Notes: generated by a model not told the origin, from the sequence alone. DNA of 64,000 nucleotides from Liolophura sinensis (GCF_032854445.1 NC_088295.1:66323249-66387248), one strand, 5' to 3'; shown: positions 24,548 through 36,031, numbered from the stretch's first letter. Numbers and translations: made by a program.

Positions 24548-24592
24548 CAGAGCAGAGAGGAGAGAGATGAGAAGAGAGGAGAGGAAAGAGAT
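24548..24592 (+). repeat. Purine-rich GA tract
   Basis: An imperfect run of gagagg/gagaga units on the plus strand, immediately downstream of the exon copy at 24.2-24.55 kb. Confidence 0.8.
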
Positions 24593-24599
24593 TATTGTC

Positions 24600-26310
24600 A
24601 ATGTCCATTTACCGTTGATAATATAACCTCGGTCAGTCATAAACTATTACTTCTTTTGTCGTGAGTTACTTTGACCCCTCTTAAAGAATCCTAAGTTGGC
24701 TAAAAAGGCATGTCCCGAGGACCGTTAGCCCGCTTACAAAATGATAACATGTGACATTGAGTGATGCCGTCACATAACACACGTGATCTAACAAATGTTG
24801 AATGTGATATACGTACTCGCCATATCCAGGGCTCTTCGGTATAATTCTATACCGAACGATAATTTACAATTTCGTCTGACAAACATATGTCAAACATCTT
24901 GTATAACATGTTTTCAAAAATTGTTCATGGCAGTACAAAACCAAATCGGTATACTGGGTTGTGCAATGATTATCCGTAGACTTTTCTTACTTTCCGGCTA
25001 ACCGACCATTTACCTGACAAGAACTTGAGTTGACTATAGTGCCTCTGTACAAAATATCCTTGGAATGCATTATGAAAAGAGCATATTAGGTTAAATGAAA
25101 AACAAATCATATGGATGTTACAGATATGGCACGCCATGACAGCTGTGGTCTTTAGATATGTTCGATAAGGAAACAAATGGTAAGTAACAAGAAAACAAAT
25201 TAGTAGCAGCTTTTCTTGAGTATGTTGACCGGCCGAAGTATAGATCTACAGCGTTCGGCCAACAGCTTTTTTCTGTCTGACTTTATGGGAACTCCCTGAT
25301 GCTACACTTTCGGGTCGACTCTCTGCATATACACATATGTCGTGAAAACAATTGATACCGTGTTTCGTAGGCAATTCCATCAAAATAGTTCTTGTTATGC
25401 ATAAAAGATACTATCACTCTTTTAAGAAAGAACGCCGCGGACTTCATTAGGGAAGCGTGAAGCTTTGAAACTCATAACACACAATTCTTTGATGTCACAC
25501 ATCCATATGAGCACCTTCAAATACAAAGACGTTTCATACACTTTTGTGAAACATATTTTTCTCGGTATGTGAAAGAGCAGCAGATTAAAACTTTGCTAAG
25601 AATTGTGCTGATTGTCCACACATCCATGTCCCCCCCGAGATGCTTTTTTGTGAAAAATGATCCCTTTGGCGAGACTTTGTGGATAACTAAGAGTGGTCTT
25701 TTTTACTTAAGAATACAAACAATGAAAACAAGAAGAAACACGAGTAAAAAGGATAAATGATGACGGAAAGTTTTTAGATGAAAATTATTGGATAAGGGAT
25801 TATTCGATTGCGAATTTTTGTAGAGTGCTTAGTAATGTTATGCAACATACCTAAAGTGCCATTTTGGGCATTTTTAAATCAGGTTTTTACTTGGCGCTCT
25901 CCTGTTCGTCTTTTTCTCTGAAGGTTTATTATTGTCATCAAAAATCTCCTGAAAATACTGGTTTACGCAAACGTTGTCTTCATATAACACCACTGAAAAC
26001 AAGACTGAGTAATAAACATTAATACGATTCTGTTACAATCCAACAATGGTGTTGTCAGATGGCATCAAACAATTACAGTTAAGTGTTCGACTTAAAGATT
26101 GTTTATAACACATTAGACAATGTTCAAGAAAAAAAGACCTGTGGTGTGGTGTCAGTCTGTAACCATGGAAACGTTCAGAGGGAAATTAAAATCAGACATC
26201 TAACCGCAAAACTTATCGCATGGCGTTACAGATTTTCTCCGCTGTATTGGATCAACTGAACGAAAGGAAAAGTGCATCTTAAAGCGCTCAAGGGACAAGT
26301 ATCGATACAG
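24600..26310. other. Unassigned non-coding stretch
   Basis: No exon, RNA gene or repeat family could be supported. Confidence 0.35.
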
Positions 26311-26314
26311 ACAT

Positions 26315-26730
26315 TGAGACCCGGGTCTGCAGCTGACATGACCGACAGGCGTTCGCAGATTATACAATGTCTGCCAAGTTCCTTCACAGGAAGTCAATAC
26401 AGTTCCTACTTAACCCTGATTATAGTGCTATTTTGGTCTTTTGTATTTCTGACAACATAAATTTTGATTCATTTGATTTTAAGATAAAAAGACTGCGTTC
26501 TAAAATAACAATCAAATCATATGTATGATCAAAGGTAAAGACAAAAAAAGACTAAGTATGGTTTTAATTGAAAAGTTCATTATCATCACAGGGAATATAC
26601 TGAAAATCTTAGACAACCAAGAAGAGATAAAGCAGCCAGAGATGTATTTTGTTAGGGAATTTATATTCTTACCATTTATTGCTTTGTTCAGATAAGAAAA
26701 GAGCACATTTTTAGCCCATGACCAGTGAAC
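26315..26730 (+). repeat. Segment C, copy 2 of duplicated block
   Basis: Counterpart of 15,290-15,900. Landmarks here are 'cttcacaggaagtcaataca', 'aacaatcaaatcat' and 'caaccaagaagagataaagc'. Confidence 0.65.
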
Positions 26731-26924
26731 GTACACCTTGACTCAATAGTATCTCATTACTGCATTTGAAAAGCTGTTAAATGTTCTGAAAAGAAAATAA
26801 GATTCCCTGTATTGGTGGCGGCAGCATTCGGTCTCTCTACAGTCTGGAAAAATAATGTTTGGTTTTTCTTAGCAAATATTAAATCTACCCATAGTGTTGA
26901 CAATACTGATCATACCTCGTAGAT

Positions 26925-27040
26925 GTCCCTAATTATTAGCGCGTCCACCTCGAAGTCCGGAAACATGGGATCAAACCCGGGCTCGTATCATACTTTATAA
27001 TTCTAAGCACTTCGCCGAATATGTCTGGTGGTTGTCAGAA
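26925..27040 (+). repeat. tRNA-derived SINE head fragment
   Basis: The phrase 'tagcgcgtccacctcgaagt' followed by a B-box-like GGATCAAACCC is typical of a tRNA-derived SINE head. A related piece occurs on the minus strand at 32,455-32,515 (agggcgtccgcttcgaagtc). It is too degraded to be a functional tRNA gene. Confidence 0.5.
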
Positions 27041-27435
27041 TGAACTGCATTTGAATTTTTTGTAATAATACTTTAATCTACATCTTAGTGTGGGTAAAAA
27101 TAAAGTGCATATATCTTGGATAACATGAGAGGAAATTATATACTGATTGAACGCTATCGTTCATAATACTACTTAAGCTGCCACCAGACAGTTTGCTTAC
27201 AAATTTCGAACAGTTGGTTGCGTACAAAGGACTGATGAGGTGGAAGGATTCTTTCCGTAAGATTAGACGAAAACTTATGTCTATAGGATATATCTGACAC
27301 GGACAATCAAAGAGACGCGACACCCGAAAAATCTTCCCTTACAGCTATCTGTGTACAGAATGAAAGGAATTTTTTTCTGTTTTGAAAGTGATACATAATC
27401 CTGAAAATAGTACAGACGAAACCGGAGGCTTTGAT

Positions 27436-27517
27436 CTGCCCGAAACCTTGCAAGAAGATCTGTGTGAAAGGTTATCGTGCAGGAAGTGCCTGGATGATGT
27501 GTTTTCTGATGAAGTCA
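27436..27517 (+). repeat. 82-bp block, copy 1 (possible exon)
   Basis: This block differs from 33,370-33,451 at only three positions, all transitions, although the DNA on either side is much more diverged. In one plus-strand frame it reads LPETLQEDLCERLSCRKCL followed by DDVFSDEV. In that frame two of the three differences are synonymous and one is Glu/Lys. The opposite strand is also open (SSRHFLHDNLSHRSSCKVSG) and there too two of the three differences are silent, so the coding strand cannot be decided. No good splice donor is visible. It could be a small exon, a gene-conversion tract or part of a mobile element. Confidence 0.45.
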
Positions 27518-27645
27518 GAAACAGGAAGAGACCTTCCCTGAGTGGCGGGCATAATAAAGGTTAATCTGTAAACACGCACACCGTCTCCAGCCGTCCATTT
27601 GACACGCGTTTCCTTAGCTTCAAGCGTTGAGGGCAACAAGTTCAC

Positions 27646-27757
27646 ATGTCCAGTCAGTGAGATGTCCAGTCAGTGAGATGTCCACTCAGTGAGATGTCCA
27701 GTCAGTGAGATGTCCAGTCAGTGAGATGTCAAGTCAGTGAGATGTCCAGTCAGTGAG
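27646..27757 (+). repeat. 16-bp minisatellite, seven units
   Basis: Seven head-to-tail units of atgtccagtcagtgag (7 x 16 = 112 bp) with only two substitutions (ccactcag in unit 3, caagtcag in unit 6). Low divergence implies recent expansion or homogenisation. Confidence 0.97.
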
Positions 27758-27769
27758 ATGCGTAGAGGC

Positions 27770-29745
27770 ATGCAAGGATGACTCCTAAAATATCACTGAT
27801 ACCGGGAGTGAGAACTGTCATTAACTTTTATCTTGAAACTGTAACATCATCTGCACTGTGACTATCAAGGTCATCTTGAAATCAGTATGTATTTTATTGC
27901 AATATTAGTATTAAAAATATCATTTTTTCTCAGCTATCCTAAGGTTGGCTAAGAGTAAATGTCAGACTCGTACCAATGCCATTTTGTGTAAAAGCGAATC
28001 TAAAGGTTTAAAAAGTTATCACCCAATCCACTTGATAAATGTTAGGAACTTTATTACCGATTTTGAAGGGTAAGACTTAGATAACATTCTCCGAAAGGTA
28101 AATTTTTGAGCTATTCAAAAAGAACAAAAATTTGATTTGATTTGCGCTGATGATTTTTTTAACAAAAATCTCCCGTATATAGCATTGTTTTCGACCTATT
28201 AAACTCACGTACTCTTTCTGGTAGCTTTATCATTTCCCTGACTGATTGATTTAATGCTTGGCTTATTAATTGAGCTTAGCTTTTATTCTATAAAGCTAAA
28301 AACACAGAAATTGTGTTTGCCTTCAAGTACATTACCAAACTCCATCGATCATCTGCATGAGAGCTGATTATAAGTATTTTTACAATTGATAAATTAATCA
28401 GCTTTGCTTCACTCATTTTCATTCATTATTGATCAAGTTTAATTCATTTTTCAGAAGCAATGGAACAAACATGTAATTACAGAATCTTGTTTAACAAGTA
28501 AATCAAATTAACTGAATTGATCTGTATTAATGAAAGAATTGTATGCTAAGAGAGTCATTGCAATAAAAACGATAAACAACATTTGTATTTAATGGTACAC
28601 TAGCCAAATTGATTTGGAATAAAAAAAAATCATTCCATCAAAGGGATTATATGTACGTTAGAAATGTTTCTGGGACAGGTAACTTCTGCTCTTGCCAGTT
28701 ACTGATGAGTCTTTTGAAATCATGTGACAGAAATTATAATGCCTGAAAATATGTGTTTGTGGAGAAGTGTTCCTGTGGATATTGGTGTTAATGTGGTGAT
28801 GCTTAAAATTTTTACCTATTTTTGTAACATAAATCAAGAAATTCGTAATAGGTGTTCGTAATAAGGTTTCAATAAACACCTTGAAAGAGAAACAACACTT
28901 TAAAGTTACAGCATTCCATGCTAATGTCACAGCACAGTGCTTAAGGTATTAAAGTGTTCGACCCTTAATATGCCGCGCACACAGGATTTTATGTAAGTTT
29001 GTCCGTCTTGATATAGGTTTGTCATAGTTTTTTTTTCCGAGGAAAAGACCCCAAAAGTGAGGAAGAGAAGATACTTTTGTTGATATATCAGCCACCTAGA
29101 TTAAAAGTCCTGAAGTTTAGTGGTGTAATACTATTACAAAATGCACCTACATTCAAGCATAGTTTCTTCTTGAACAGTCTTACTCGAATTTGCTTGTTTG
29201 TCAGTGCACGTGATTGATGACGTACTTTTTGTTGTCAGTTTGGTGCGTGTAATATAGAATGAGATTCTGATTGGTTTATGGGTGGAGTTCATTATCATTC
29301 CAGTAGACTCGATGTTGTTCATTACACCAATGTTCATTATGTTCATAACTCCGGAAATTTAGGCAAATGAATTTTCTCAGCGATGTCAGTACTCACAACT
29401 AAGCTTTCAGATTTTGAGAAACACACGTCAAGATTTAAGATAAACACTGAAGAAAAACTAGTGCGTTCGGTGTATGGAATCTCTACAGTCATACAACAGG
29501 TACCGATTTTGAACTTTTACACGTAATTTTGTTATGTGGCATTAATTCGTTTTCAACACAGTATAATATTGTCTCGTGAATCGGCTCAAGTCTGTCTTTG
29601 CCACGCCGGGAAACAACCTTTGGCCTGAATCCTTATAAACTTTTGCGGCATCTGTGCAAGGCAAACAAATGTGCTCTGAGGTTTCCTAATATTGCCATTG
29701 TGATTTCCACACACATTCCAAGGATTTTTACACCGGACGCTTAGC
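27770..29745. other. AT-rich unassigned stretch
   Basis: Very AT-rich between 28,050 and 28,650. The open frames at 28.66-28.93 and 29.13-29.35 kb are low-complexity or unconvincing. No repeat family was recognised. Confidence 0.35.
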
Positions 29746-29749
29746 TCAT

Positions 29750-30180
29750 AATGGAACGCTGGAGTAATAACCTCCCTTATCAGAGATAGCCTAAAAAGAA
29801 TAATAATAATTTATTGTCATTTTTTTTCCAGGGCAATCTACAGCAAAACAAGGGCGCACTTACGGCAGTTTTGCCAAATGGAGCGAAAACTTGGCAGCGT
29901 CCATACAGAAATGGCGCCATGGAATTTTTAGGAACGGGCTGCAAAGTTCCTGCTCAATTTATCATCCAGGGATTGAATTGCTCTATGTGAACATGTGTTT
30001 TCGTTACACGCAATATATCAATAGAAATGATTTTAGGGGCTCACAAAAAACCAGAGCAAATTTTAATACCAGGCATGCAAGTGCTGAGCGTTCTTGTCAT
30101 CAATCTTAACTGATCTTATTTCTTTTAGGGAATCTTATAAGACAATATAATCACTCACATAGTCTGTGTACATCTAGCTT
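29750..30180 (+). repeat. Segment D1, copy 2 of duplicated block
   Basis: Counterpart of 17,335-17,735, including the exact shared 'gcgaaaacttggcagcg' and the 'tttatcatccagggatt' block. Confidence 0.65.
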
Positions 30181-30484
30181 CTTGTTTGCCCAGAATTCTT
30201 TGCAACGTGTGGTACCATTGTCAGATATTAGCAATCCCAGTGTATGACTAACCCTGATCAGTGGAGATAAATGCTTGATCGACAGTCTGTACAGTGAATC
30301 TGACTATTCACGAAAGGATACATTCAGATTCGGACAAGTTAAGCACGTTGTGGTGATAAGGATCGGGTCAATGGTGACGGTATTCCGTGCTTAACTGCGT
30401 GATTCAAACAGTTGACGTGAATGTGTATAAAAAGAAACACAAAACACTCTTAACATGTTCGGATGTTGCATTTAACCAGTAATC

Positions 30485-30815
30485 CATTGATCTTTAATGA
30501 CTCCTGCACAGATATGTTGATCAACAATGACAGCCACATGTGTGAGTTCGGACAGATAGCGTGGAAAGAGGAGTTCGGTGGTTCGGCACAAGATTGAAAA
30601 GACCTGGTCTTATTCCTTCTAATGTTACATATACAGAAGCACAACATCGAAGATGTCAGATTTATCGGGCTCTGAAGTTTTACTGTACAAACAGGAATAC
30701 AGTGCGACCATCCAGACAATTTCAGATAAGCCCTTGTAAGGAAAAACTATCACAGGCTGGCCTTTAGTGTAACAGGGGAACAATGGGGCGACAACTCAGT
30801 GGAATTAACAATGGT
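30485..30815 (+). repeat. Segment D2, copy 2 of duplicated block
   Basis: Counterpart of 18,075-18,415. Here 'cgacaactcagtggaatta' lies at about 30,788. RepA copy 6 follows about 150-300 bp later. Confidence 0.55.
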
Positions 30816-31109
30816 TATGTTTTACAGAAGATAAAGTTGATGTAATAGAACATGTCAGACCTGAAAGGCACAGACTAACATTTTGATACTTGTTTTTTCT
30901 TCCAAAATGAAAACGGTTCAGTTTTCGAGAAAAAAATCGGGACGCGCATTTGTCTACACATTCGTCACGAGATACCGATTTCGTAGTACACTCAGACAAA
31001 AACAGTATTCTCTCACCATCCTGTCGTCTATTATTTACTCTGTGCAGCTGAAATTAAATGCATTTATGCCCTAAGCAATTGTGAACCTGTGTACAAGTTG
31101 GAGCCAATA

Positions 31110-31470
31110 TCACGCTACCACACATATCCTTATTGTGCTTTATTCTTCGTAACCTGACTGGCGGTCAAATCTACCCTCAATGGTCTAGACACGAGAATAT
31201 CCAGAGAATAGTAGCGCACAAATGAAGACGGCATGCTAACTCACCCTGCTTTTATTTGTACATCCCACCGTTGGCAACAAACACAGGGCGAGAATTCGAT
31301 ATGCGGCTGATAACTAAAATGTCATGAAAGCAAAAGTGTGTCAGCTGTACACATACATCTGTCACTGGTGTCAACATCTCTGCCTGAAATGTTGATTATG
31401 ACGCCAACTTTACTGAGCGTTATTAAAGTGTTTACCCATGCCATCTGGTTCCTTGCCCTGAAAGCCATGC
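31110..31470 (-). repeat. RepA dispersed repeat, copy 6
   Basis: Plus-strand landmarks are 'cttcgtaacctgactggcgg', 'gtagcgcacaaatgaagacg', 'gtcatgaaagcaaaagtgtg' and 'ctgtcactggtgtcaacatc', then 'gccatgccggatttatcta'. The last phrase also occurs after copy 5. Homology with copy 5 reaches back to about 30,960. Confidence 0.7.
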
Positions 31471-31474
31471 CGGA

Positions 31475-32290
31475 TTTATCTATTGCGGTAAATATGATAG
31501 ATTTGGCAATGGTTTACTACGATTGTAGACCACTGTTATACGTTCTTTTAACTCCAGACACTATTATTTCAACATTCTCTAAATCATCGAATTGTTATAA
31601 ATAGATTAAACTTCCATTCCCCTTTAAGGATAAGATACACGGGCACAATACATGCCTTGTAAAATATCCTCTCATCTTATTTATGACCTAAAAATCTGAC
31701 ACGCTGAGTAGTGCAGTGGCACTACTTCCCGAACAACAGTTTATGGCGAGATATGTTAGAAAAACCATCGAGGGAAAATGTCAAGTAAACATGCGAATGT
31801 TACAGAGATATCACGCTGCTGAAGATCTACATGTATGTGATAAGAAAGCAAATGCCACAGATGAAGTCAACAAATTCGCCTTCAGTATGCTATCCGACAA
31901 AAATATACACCCACAGCCAGCATGTATCACATTTTGCCTTCTGATAACTTGGCGGTACAAACTCAGTACCACCTTATAATTTTAGAGGAGCTCAGGGCAC
32001 ATAGGCATATATGGTGTAAATAGTTCCGGCTTCGTTTCCGTAGGTCTAAGAGAATAGTTAATGAATTCTTCCGGTAAAGATGTGCATAAAGTGCTGTTGA
32101 TTTTTTGTCTATATATTCAGATTTTGTGCATGAAAAAAAAGTCATGTAACATTATACAAATTGAATTTTACCATTTTGTGTTGTTGAGAATTACATACAA
32201 TGACAACATAAAAATGCACTAGATTTAACTTTTGCAAATGAAAGTTTTAAATATATGTTAATCGACATTTCAAAGAGATGTTTCCTTCAC
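31475..32290. other. Unassigned non-coding stretch
   Basis: An 87-codon frame at 31,716-31,979 has no recognised domain and no clear splice sites. Nothing else is supported. Confidence 0.3.
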
Positions 32291-32296
32291 CAGATG

Positions 32297-32392
32297 GAAT
32301 TGTGGGTTTTCGTGGGGTCTGCCCGGTTTCCTCCCACCATAATGCTGGCCGTCGTCGTATAAGTGAAATATTCTTGAGTACGACTTAAAAAA
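32297..32392 (+). repeat. Mollusc SINE, 3' half
   Basis: Runs from 'gggtctgcccggtttcctcc' through 'caccataatgctggccgtcg' to 'gtgaaatattcttgagtacg'. The tRNA head is lost. Confidence 0.85.
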
Positions 32393-32454
32393 CAGTTATG
32401 TAAACAAACACATGGTGTTGCGAGTTTGTCGGCTGTATTCGCTTTATTCAATGC

Positions 32455-32515
32455 CGTTTAATTCAGGGTCTTCCGACTTCGAAGCGGACGCCCTAAGCCT
32501 TAGGCCATCGAAGCG
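32455..32515 (-). repeat. tRNA-derived SINE head fragment
   Basis: On the minus strand it reads 'ggcctaaggcttagggcgtc' then 'cgcttcgaagtcggaagacc', similar to 26,925-27,040. It is a remnant of a second or third tRNA-derived family. Confidence 0.4.
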
Positions 32516-32519
32516 GTCA

Positions 32520-33365
32520 AGTAGGTATATAGGTATATGAATCGTTGTTAGCAGAGGCCATTTGGAGGCATCAACTGATGTAATTTGCTGGAGAATTTGT
32601 ATTAAGCTCATTGATCGTCCTGATCAGATGAAAAGAAAGGACCTTTTCACCCTATGGCCTTGAGCATGCATTTCAACACAACTTATCACTGAATTTGCTA
32701 AGTAACTGACTGGGCGAAAGAGAAAGGTGACACGCCATACATTTCGGTGTCTATGGGTTTTGGAAAAATAATTTCATTGACATCTACGTTTTATAGCATT
32801 ACTGATCACCATTTCCACAGAGTATCACTATTACGTCGGGTAATAGTACTAGTTCTTTGTGTGGCGATTTATATTTACATTGTCTTTTTTTGTTGTATTC
32901 ATTACACGCAAGTTTTACAGAAAACTTTAAGGATACAGGATAACAATTCTGTTGATCTAGAAAATGCATATAAAAACGTTTTGGTGTCTTTTTGGTGGTT
33001 TGAATCGAATATTAGAAGCAAGATGAGCTGTCAAAGCGGGGTGTGTGTGTGAAATTCATTCAATATTTGAGACGAAGAGGAAATATTAAATTATTAAATT
33101 AAGGATATTTTAACAATCTAACGACGGGTGACACCATTAAATAGGTTCCAGTAAATAGGCGATTGTTTTTGTTGCTTATTATGTCCTTAAGAACACATAA
33201 AAACTTTTTCACAAGAGATGAATTTAACACGGGCAACAAAAGGGACGTACCTCTGAAAGCTTATTCCCAACAAACTACATGTGATGTACAGACTGACGTG
33301 AAGTGGTGTTGTCTCTCTCGAAAGAGACGCGCAAATTTGAAAACAACACAGAAGAAGGCGGAGAC
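32520..33365. other. Unassigned stretch with long open frames
   Basis: Two plus-strand frames (about 100 codons at 32,747-33,052 and the upstream part of the frame that enters the 82-bp block) are open, but neither has a recognised domain. The second could be an exon leading into the 82-bp block: it contains a Cys-rich stretch (CDVQTDVKWCCLSRKRR). This is only suggestive. Confidence 0.25.
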
Positions 33366-33369
33366 TGCT

Positions 33370-33451
33370 CTGCCCGAAACCTTGCAAGAAGATCTGTGTG
33401 AAAGGTTATCGTGCAGAAAGTGTCTGGATGATGTGTTTTCTGATAAAGTCA
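33370..33451 (+). repeat. 82-bp block, copy 2 (possible exon)
   Basis: Near-identical partner of 27,436-27,517; the three differences are G/A, C/T and G/A, each towards A or T in this copy. The plus-strand frame is open from about 33,163 and continues past the block into the MITE, giving a 128-codon open frame whose C-terminal part is therefore mobile-element sequence. The two copies lie 5.9 kb apart in the same orientation. The function is unknown. Confidence 0.45.
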
Positions 33452-33468
33452 CGCCATCCTATTTAATA

Positions 33469-33800
33469 GGGGAGTTTCGAGTTAGAACTCTTTTGTCAGC
33501 GAAGGTAAAAACAGTCCTACTTGGTCATGTGAATGGTGAAAAATGTTAAGCAAACTTTTTTGACATTAACTTACTAATCACCTGTCTCACCATTTTCAGA
33601 AATGATGACGCTTTTATTTAGGAACTTCTCAAGTTCACAAACATTCAGATTTTCAGTTTTCTCTACCATTCGCCCACTCTAAATTACTATTTATGACAGA
33701 TTTTTCAGACGCCCATGTTGAAGTGAAAGTTATTTTTTTCATTTTTGACAGGTCACATGACTTTTTTCTACCTTCAACGAGTACGAACTTGAAACTCCTC
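33469..33800. mobile_element. 332-bp MITE with TA target duplication
   Basis: Terminal inverted repeats begin GGGGAGTTTCGAGTTAGAAC on the left; the reverse complement of the right end reads GAGGAGTTTCAAGTTCGTAC. The termini are directly flanked by TA on both sides (33,467-33,468 and 33,801-33,802), the signature of Tc1/mariner-type integration. It has no coding capacity. A second copy is at 61,742-62,061, with the internal landmarks 'aaaacagtcctact', 'cttactgatcacctgtctc/cttactaatcacctgtctc' and 'ttttctaccttcaacga/ttttctaccttcatcga'. This one begins 17 bp after the 82-bp block. Confidence 0.8.
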
Positions 33801-33804
33801 TATT

Positions 33805-34440
33805 GACGCGTCCTTTTGTGGTAGGCGTGTTACCGTTTCACTTAATTGGTTGACAAATTAACTACTTTGTCTTGCCTCTTTGGAAGCTGGGCAATGACTT
33901 CTTGATATTGAAACCAGTCTTATGGAGTTTAACACCATGAATTAGAAAACAGTATTCTGACTGAACTTTCCTTGGAATAACATAGACGTACAATATATCA
34001 ATGCGTAGAGCTTGTGGTGTCACGTGCCTGTATTGAAAGGCAATTTTGCTGGCGAGAACGACTGATTTTATAGACAGCTGAATATAGGCGACTGGCTAAT
34101 AGAAACAGACTATGGTGTATGTCTGTGATAAAAACTGTGTTGTTGTTGTTCACTTGGCTTATCCGTTTATAAGTAGCAACGGAACCAGCTTACGAATATA
34201 AGCCTTGAATGCCTAAAATATGGACTTTCCATTGTCACACTAATGACTATTTCTCTCTTATATGTTACTAGCTTTTATTATTATTTATCTAATTAATTTA
34301 TAACATATTCGCTTGGTAACTGGTGTTTTTCGGTTGATTTAGACTTGAGTCACGCCATTATCGACTTGGATCTCTCTCATTCATGACCCCTGAGTGCTTC
34401 ACGAATATCGAATTAGACGCTTACATATCGATTACAAATA
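33805..34440. other. Unassigned non-coding stretch
   Basis: Flanking DNA between the MITE and the Tc1 element. No features are supported. Confidence 0.35.
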
Positions 34441-36029
34441 CACTGTTGCCCAAAATGATGGAATAAAATAAATTCAGGTTACACTTCTGGAAAATACTAG
34501 TATTTGGTCCTCTCTGAAATACACTTGGCTCTTCTTAACTATTATACGAAGGACCCTTTATGTAAGTGGAGGCCAAAAATTTAGTTACGTGGAAGGGCTT
34601 TCGGTTGAGAGCCATATAAAGCGACACAATTTAAGTTTCGTACCTTTTCTCCGGCTGCACCGCTATATAAACAAGCCTTCTGTTTAGGCCATCCATTGAT
34701 TTCATGGACGCAAATTTTGGCATAGAAGTTCACAGTGTCATGCCTTCCCCTAGGCCACTAGCGATTCAACGGAGGATGGTTACCCTAAGGTGGGAAGGGT
34801 TTAAACAGGCCGATATCGCTACTTTTGCAGGGATATCACAAAGTGCTGTCTCTAAGATTCTGAAACGCGCCAGAGAGGTACATCAGTTAACGCCAGGAAA
34901 CTAAACAGGGCGTCCACGTTCGACCACAAGACGACAGGACACACCTGTGTCGAACAAACCGCAGAATGCCAGCCAGCCGTCTCCGTCTCTCGTGGAGGCA
35001 ACACTATGGGGTTCGTGTTTCACGCCAAACCGTGAATCGACGACTTATTGATTCAGAGTATCGAGCAAGACGGATGGTCACATGTCCACGTCTGACTGCT
35101 CCGCATCGTGTTCCACGACTCCTTTGGGCTAGGGGGCACCGAGCGTTACAGGTCGGCCATTGGCGTCATGTCGTCTTCACTGACGAAAGCAGATACATCC
35201 TTGACCGACAAGATGAACAACAAAGGGTTCGGAGATTGCGTGGCGAGATCCTGCATGATGACTGTGTCCGGGAGTCCCGTCAAAGTGGTAGCGGTTCATT
35301 GATGGTGTGGGGTGGCGGTTCATCATGGTGGCAAAACAGAGCTTTTTGTGACTGAAGGAAACATCAACGCCCGCCGTGTATCTGAATATTTTACAGGAAC
35401 ACTATTTGCCACATGCAAGACAAGTCTACAAGTCAACAACTTTCGGCTTCAGGACGACAACGCCAGGCTACACAGGGCCAACGTCGTCAGACAATTTCTT
35501 TGGGATGAGGGTGTGGAGCAGCTCCCATGGCCAGCTTGTTCGCCTGACATGAACCCTATCGAGCATGCCTGGGATGTCCTTGGCTGAGGGAAGAGTAGGA
35601 CGATATGCACGTTGACGTCATCAACAACCTCGTTGATAGTATGCCACGGCGTCTCCTTGCCCTCATTCGTGCCAGAGGTGGTCGCACACGTTACTAGAGA
35701 CTTTTAATCTTTTGCTGAGACTTTATTTGTGCATTCCCATTTGTCAAGTTCATCGATCCATCTGTTTTCATTTGAATCTTATGGTCACATTAAATCTCAA
35801 CAATTGAAGCTAAATCTTCTGGTTTTGTATTCCTTTCACTGTTTTGCATTCTCTGGACGTTTGAACATTGCAAATGGTTCCACCTTTCACAGAAGATGGT
35901 AAATCTGTCTAGAATTTTCTTGGTAGCCCAAAATCTTGGGGATAATCTGGTGCAAATTTGGAAAAATCTGGTGCAAATTCGAAAAAATCTAGTACAAAAT
36001 ATTTTATTCCATCATTTTGGGCAAAAGTG
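34441..36029 (+). mobile_element. Complete Tc1-like transposon (inactive)
   Basis: The 1,589-bp element is bounded by 30-bp terminal inverted repeats that differ at one position. The left repeat begins CACTGTTGCCCAAAATGATG; the right repeat (reverse complement of 36,000-36,029) begins CACTTTTGCCCAAAATGATG. Both ends are flanked by the TA target duplication (34,439-34,440 and 36,030-36,031). Inside is a single transposase gene that is frameshifted (see 34,704-35,697). Near the right end a short sub-terminal direct repeat (aatctggtgcaaatttgg, then a near copy) occurs at about 35,945-35,985. The preserved termini mean it could still be mobilised in trans if an active relative exists in the genome. 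Confidence 0.95.
34704..35697 (+). pseudogene. Tc1-family DD34E transposase, frameshifted
   Basis: Cut-and-paste transposase of the Tc1 branch of the Tc1/mariner superfamily. The N-terminal helix-turn-helix region is recognisable (FKQADIATFAGISQSAVSKI), followed by a GRPRSTT linker and NRRMPASRLRLSWRQHYGV. The catalytic triad is visible. The first Asp is in VVFTDES (codon 35,182-35,184), the second Asp in DDNARLHRA (35,456-35,458) and the Glu in SPDMNPIEHAW (35,561-35,563). There are 34 residues between the last two, hence DD34E. The frame is broken by a TAA at 34,902, a shift near 34,940-34,950, a one-base shift near 35,310, a TGA at 35,585 and a further shift before the usual C-terminus (ARGGRTRY, stop at 35,695). 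Length and order match a complete roughly 330-residue family member, so this is an old but full-length pseudogene. Confidence 0.93.
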
Positions 36030-36031
36030 TA

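Noticed and set aside
27646-27757. CRISPR-like array
   Set aside because: Seven 16-bp units are directly adjacent without spacers; this is a eukaryotic minisatellite.
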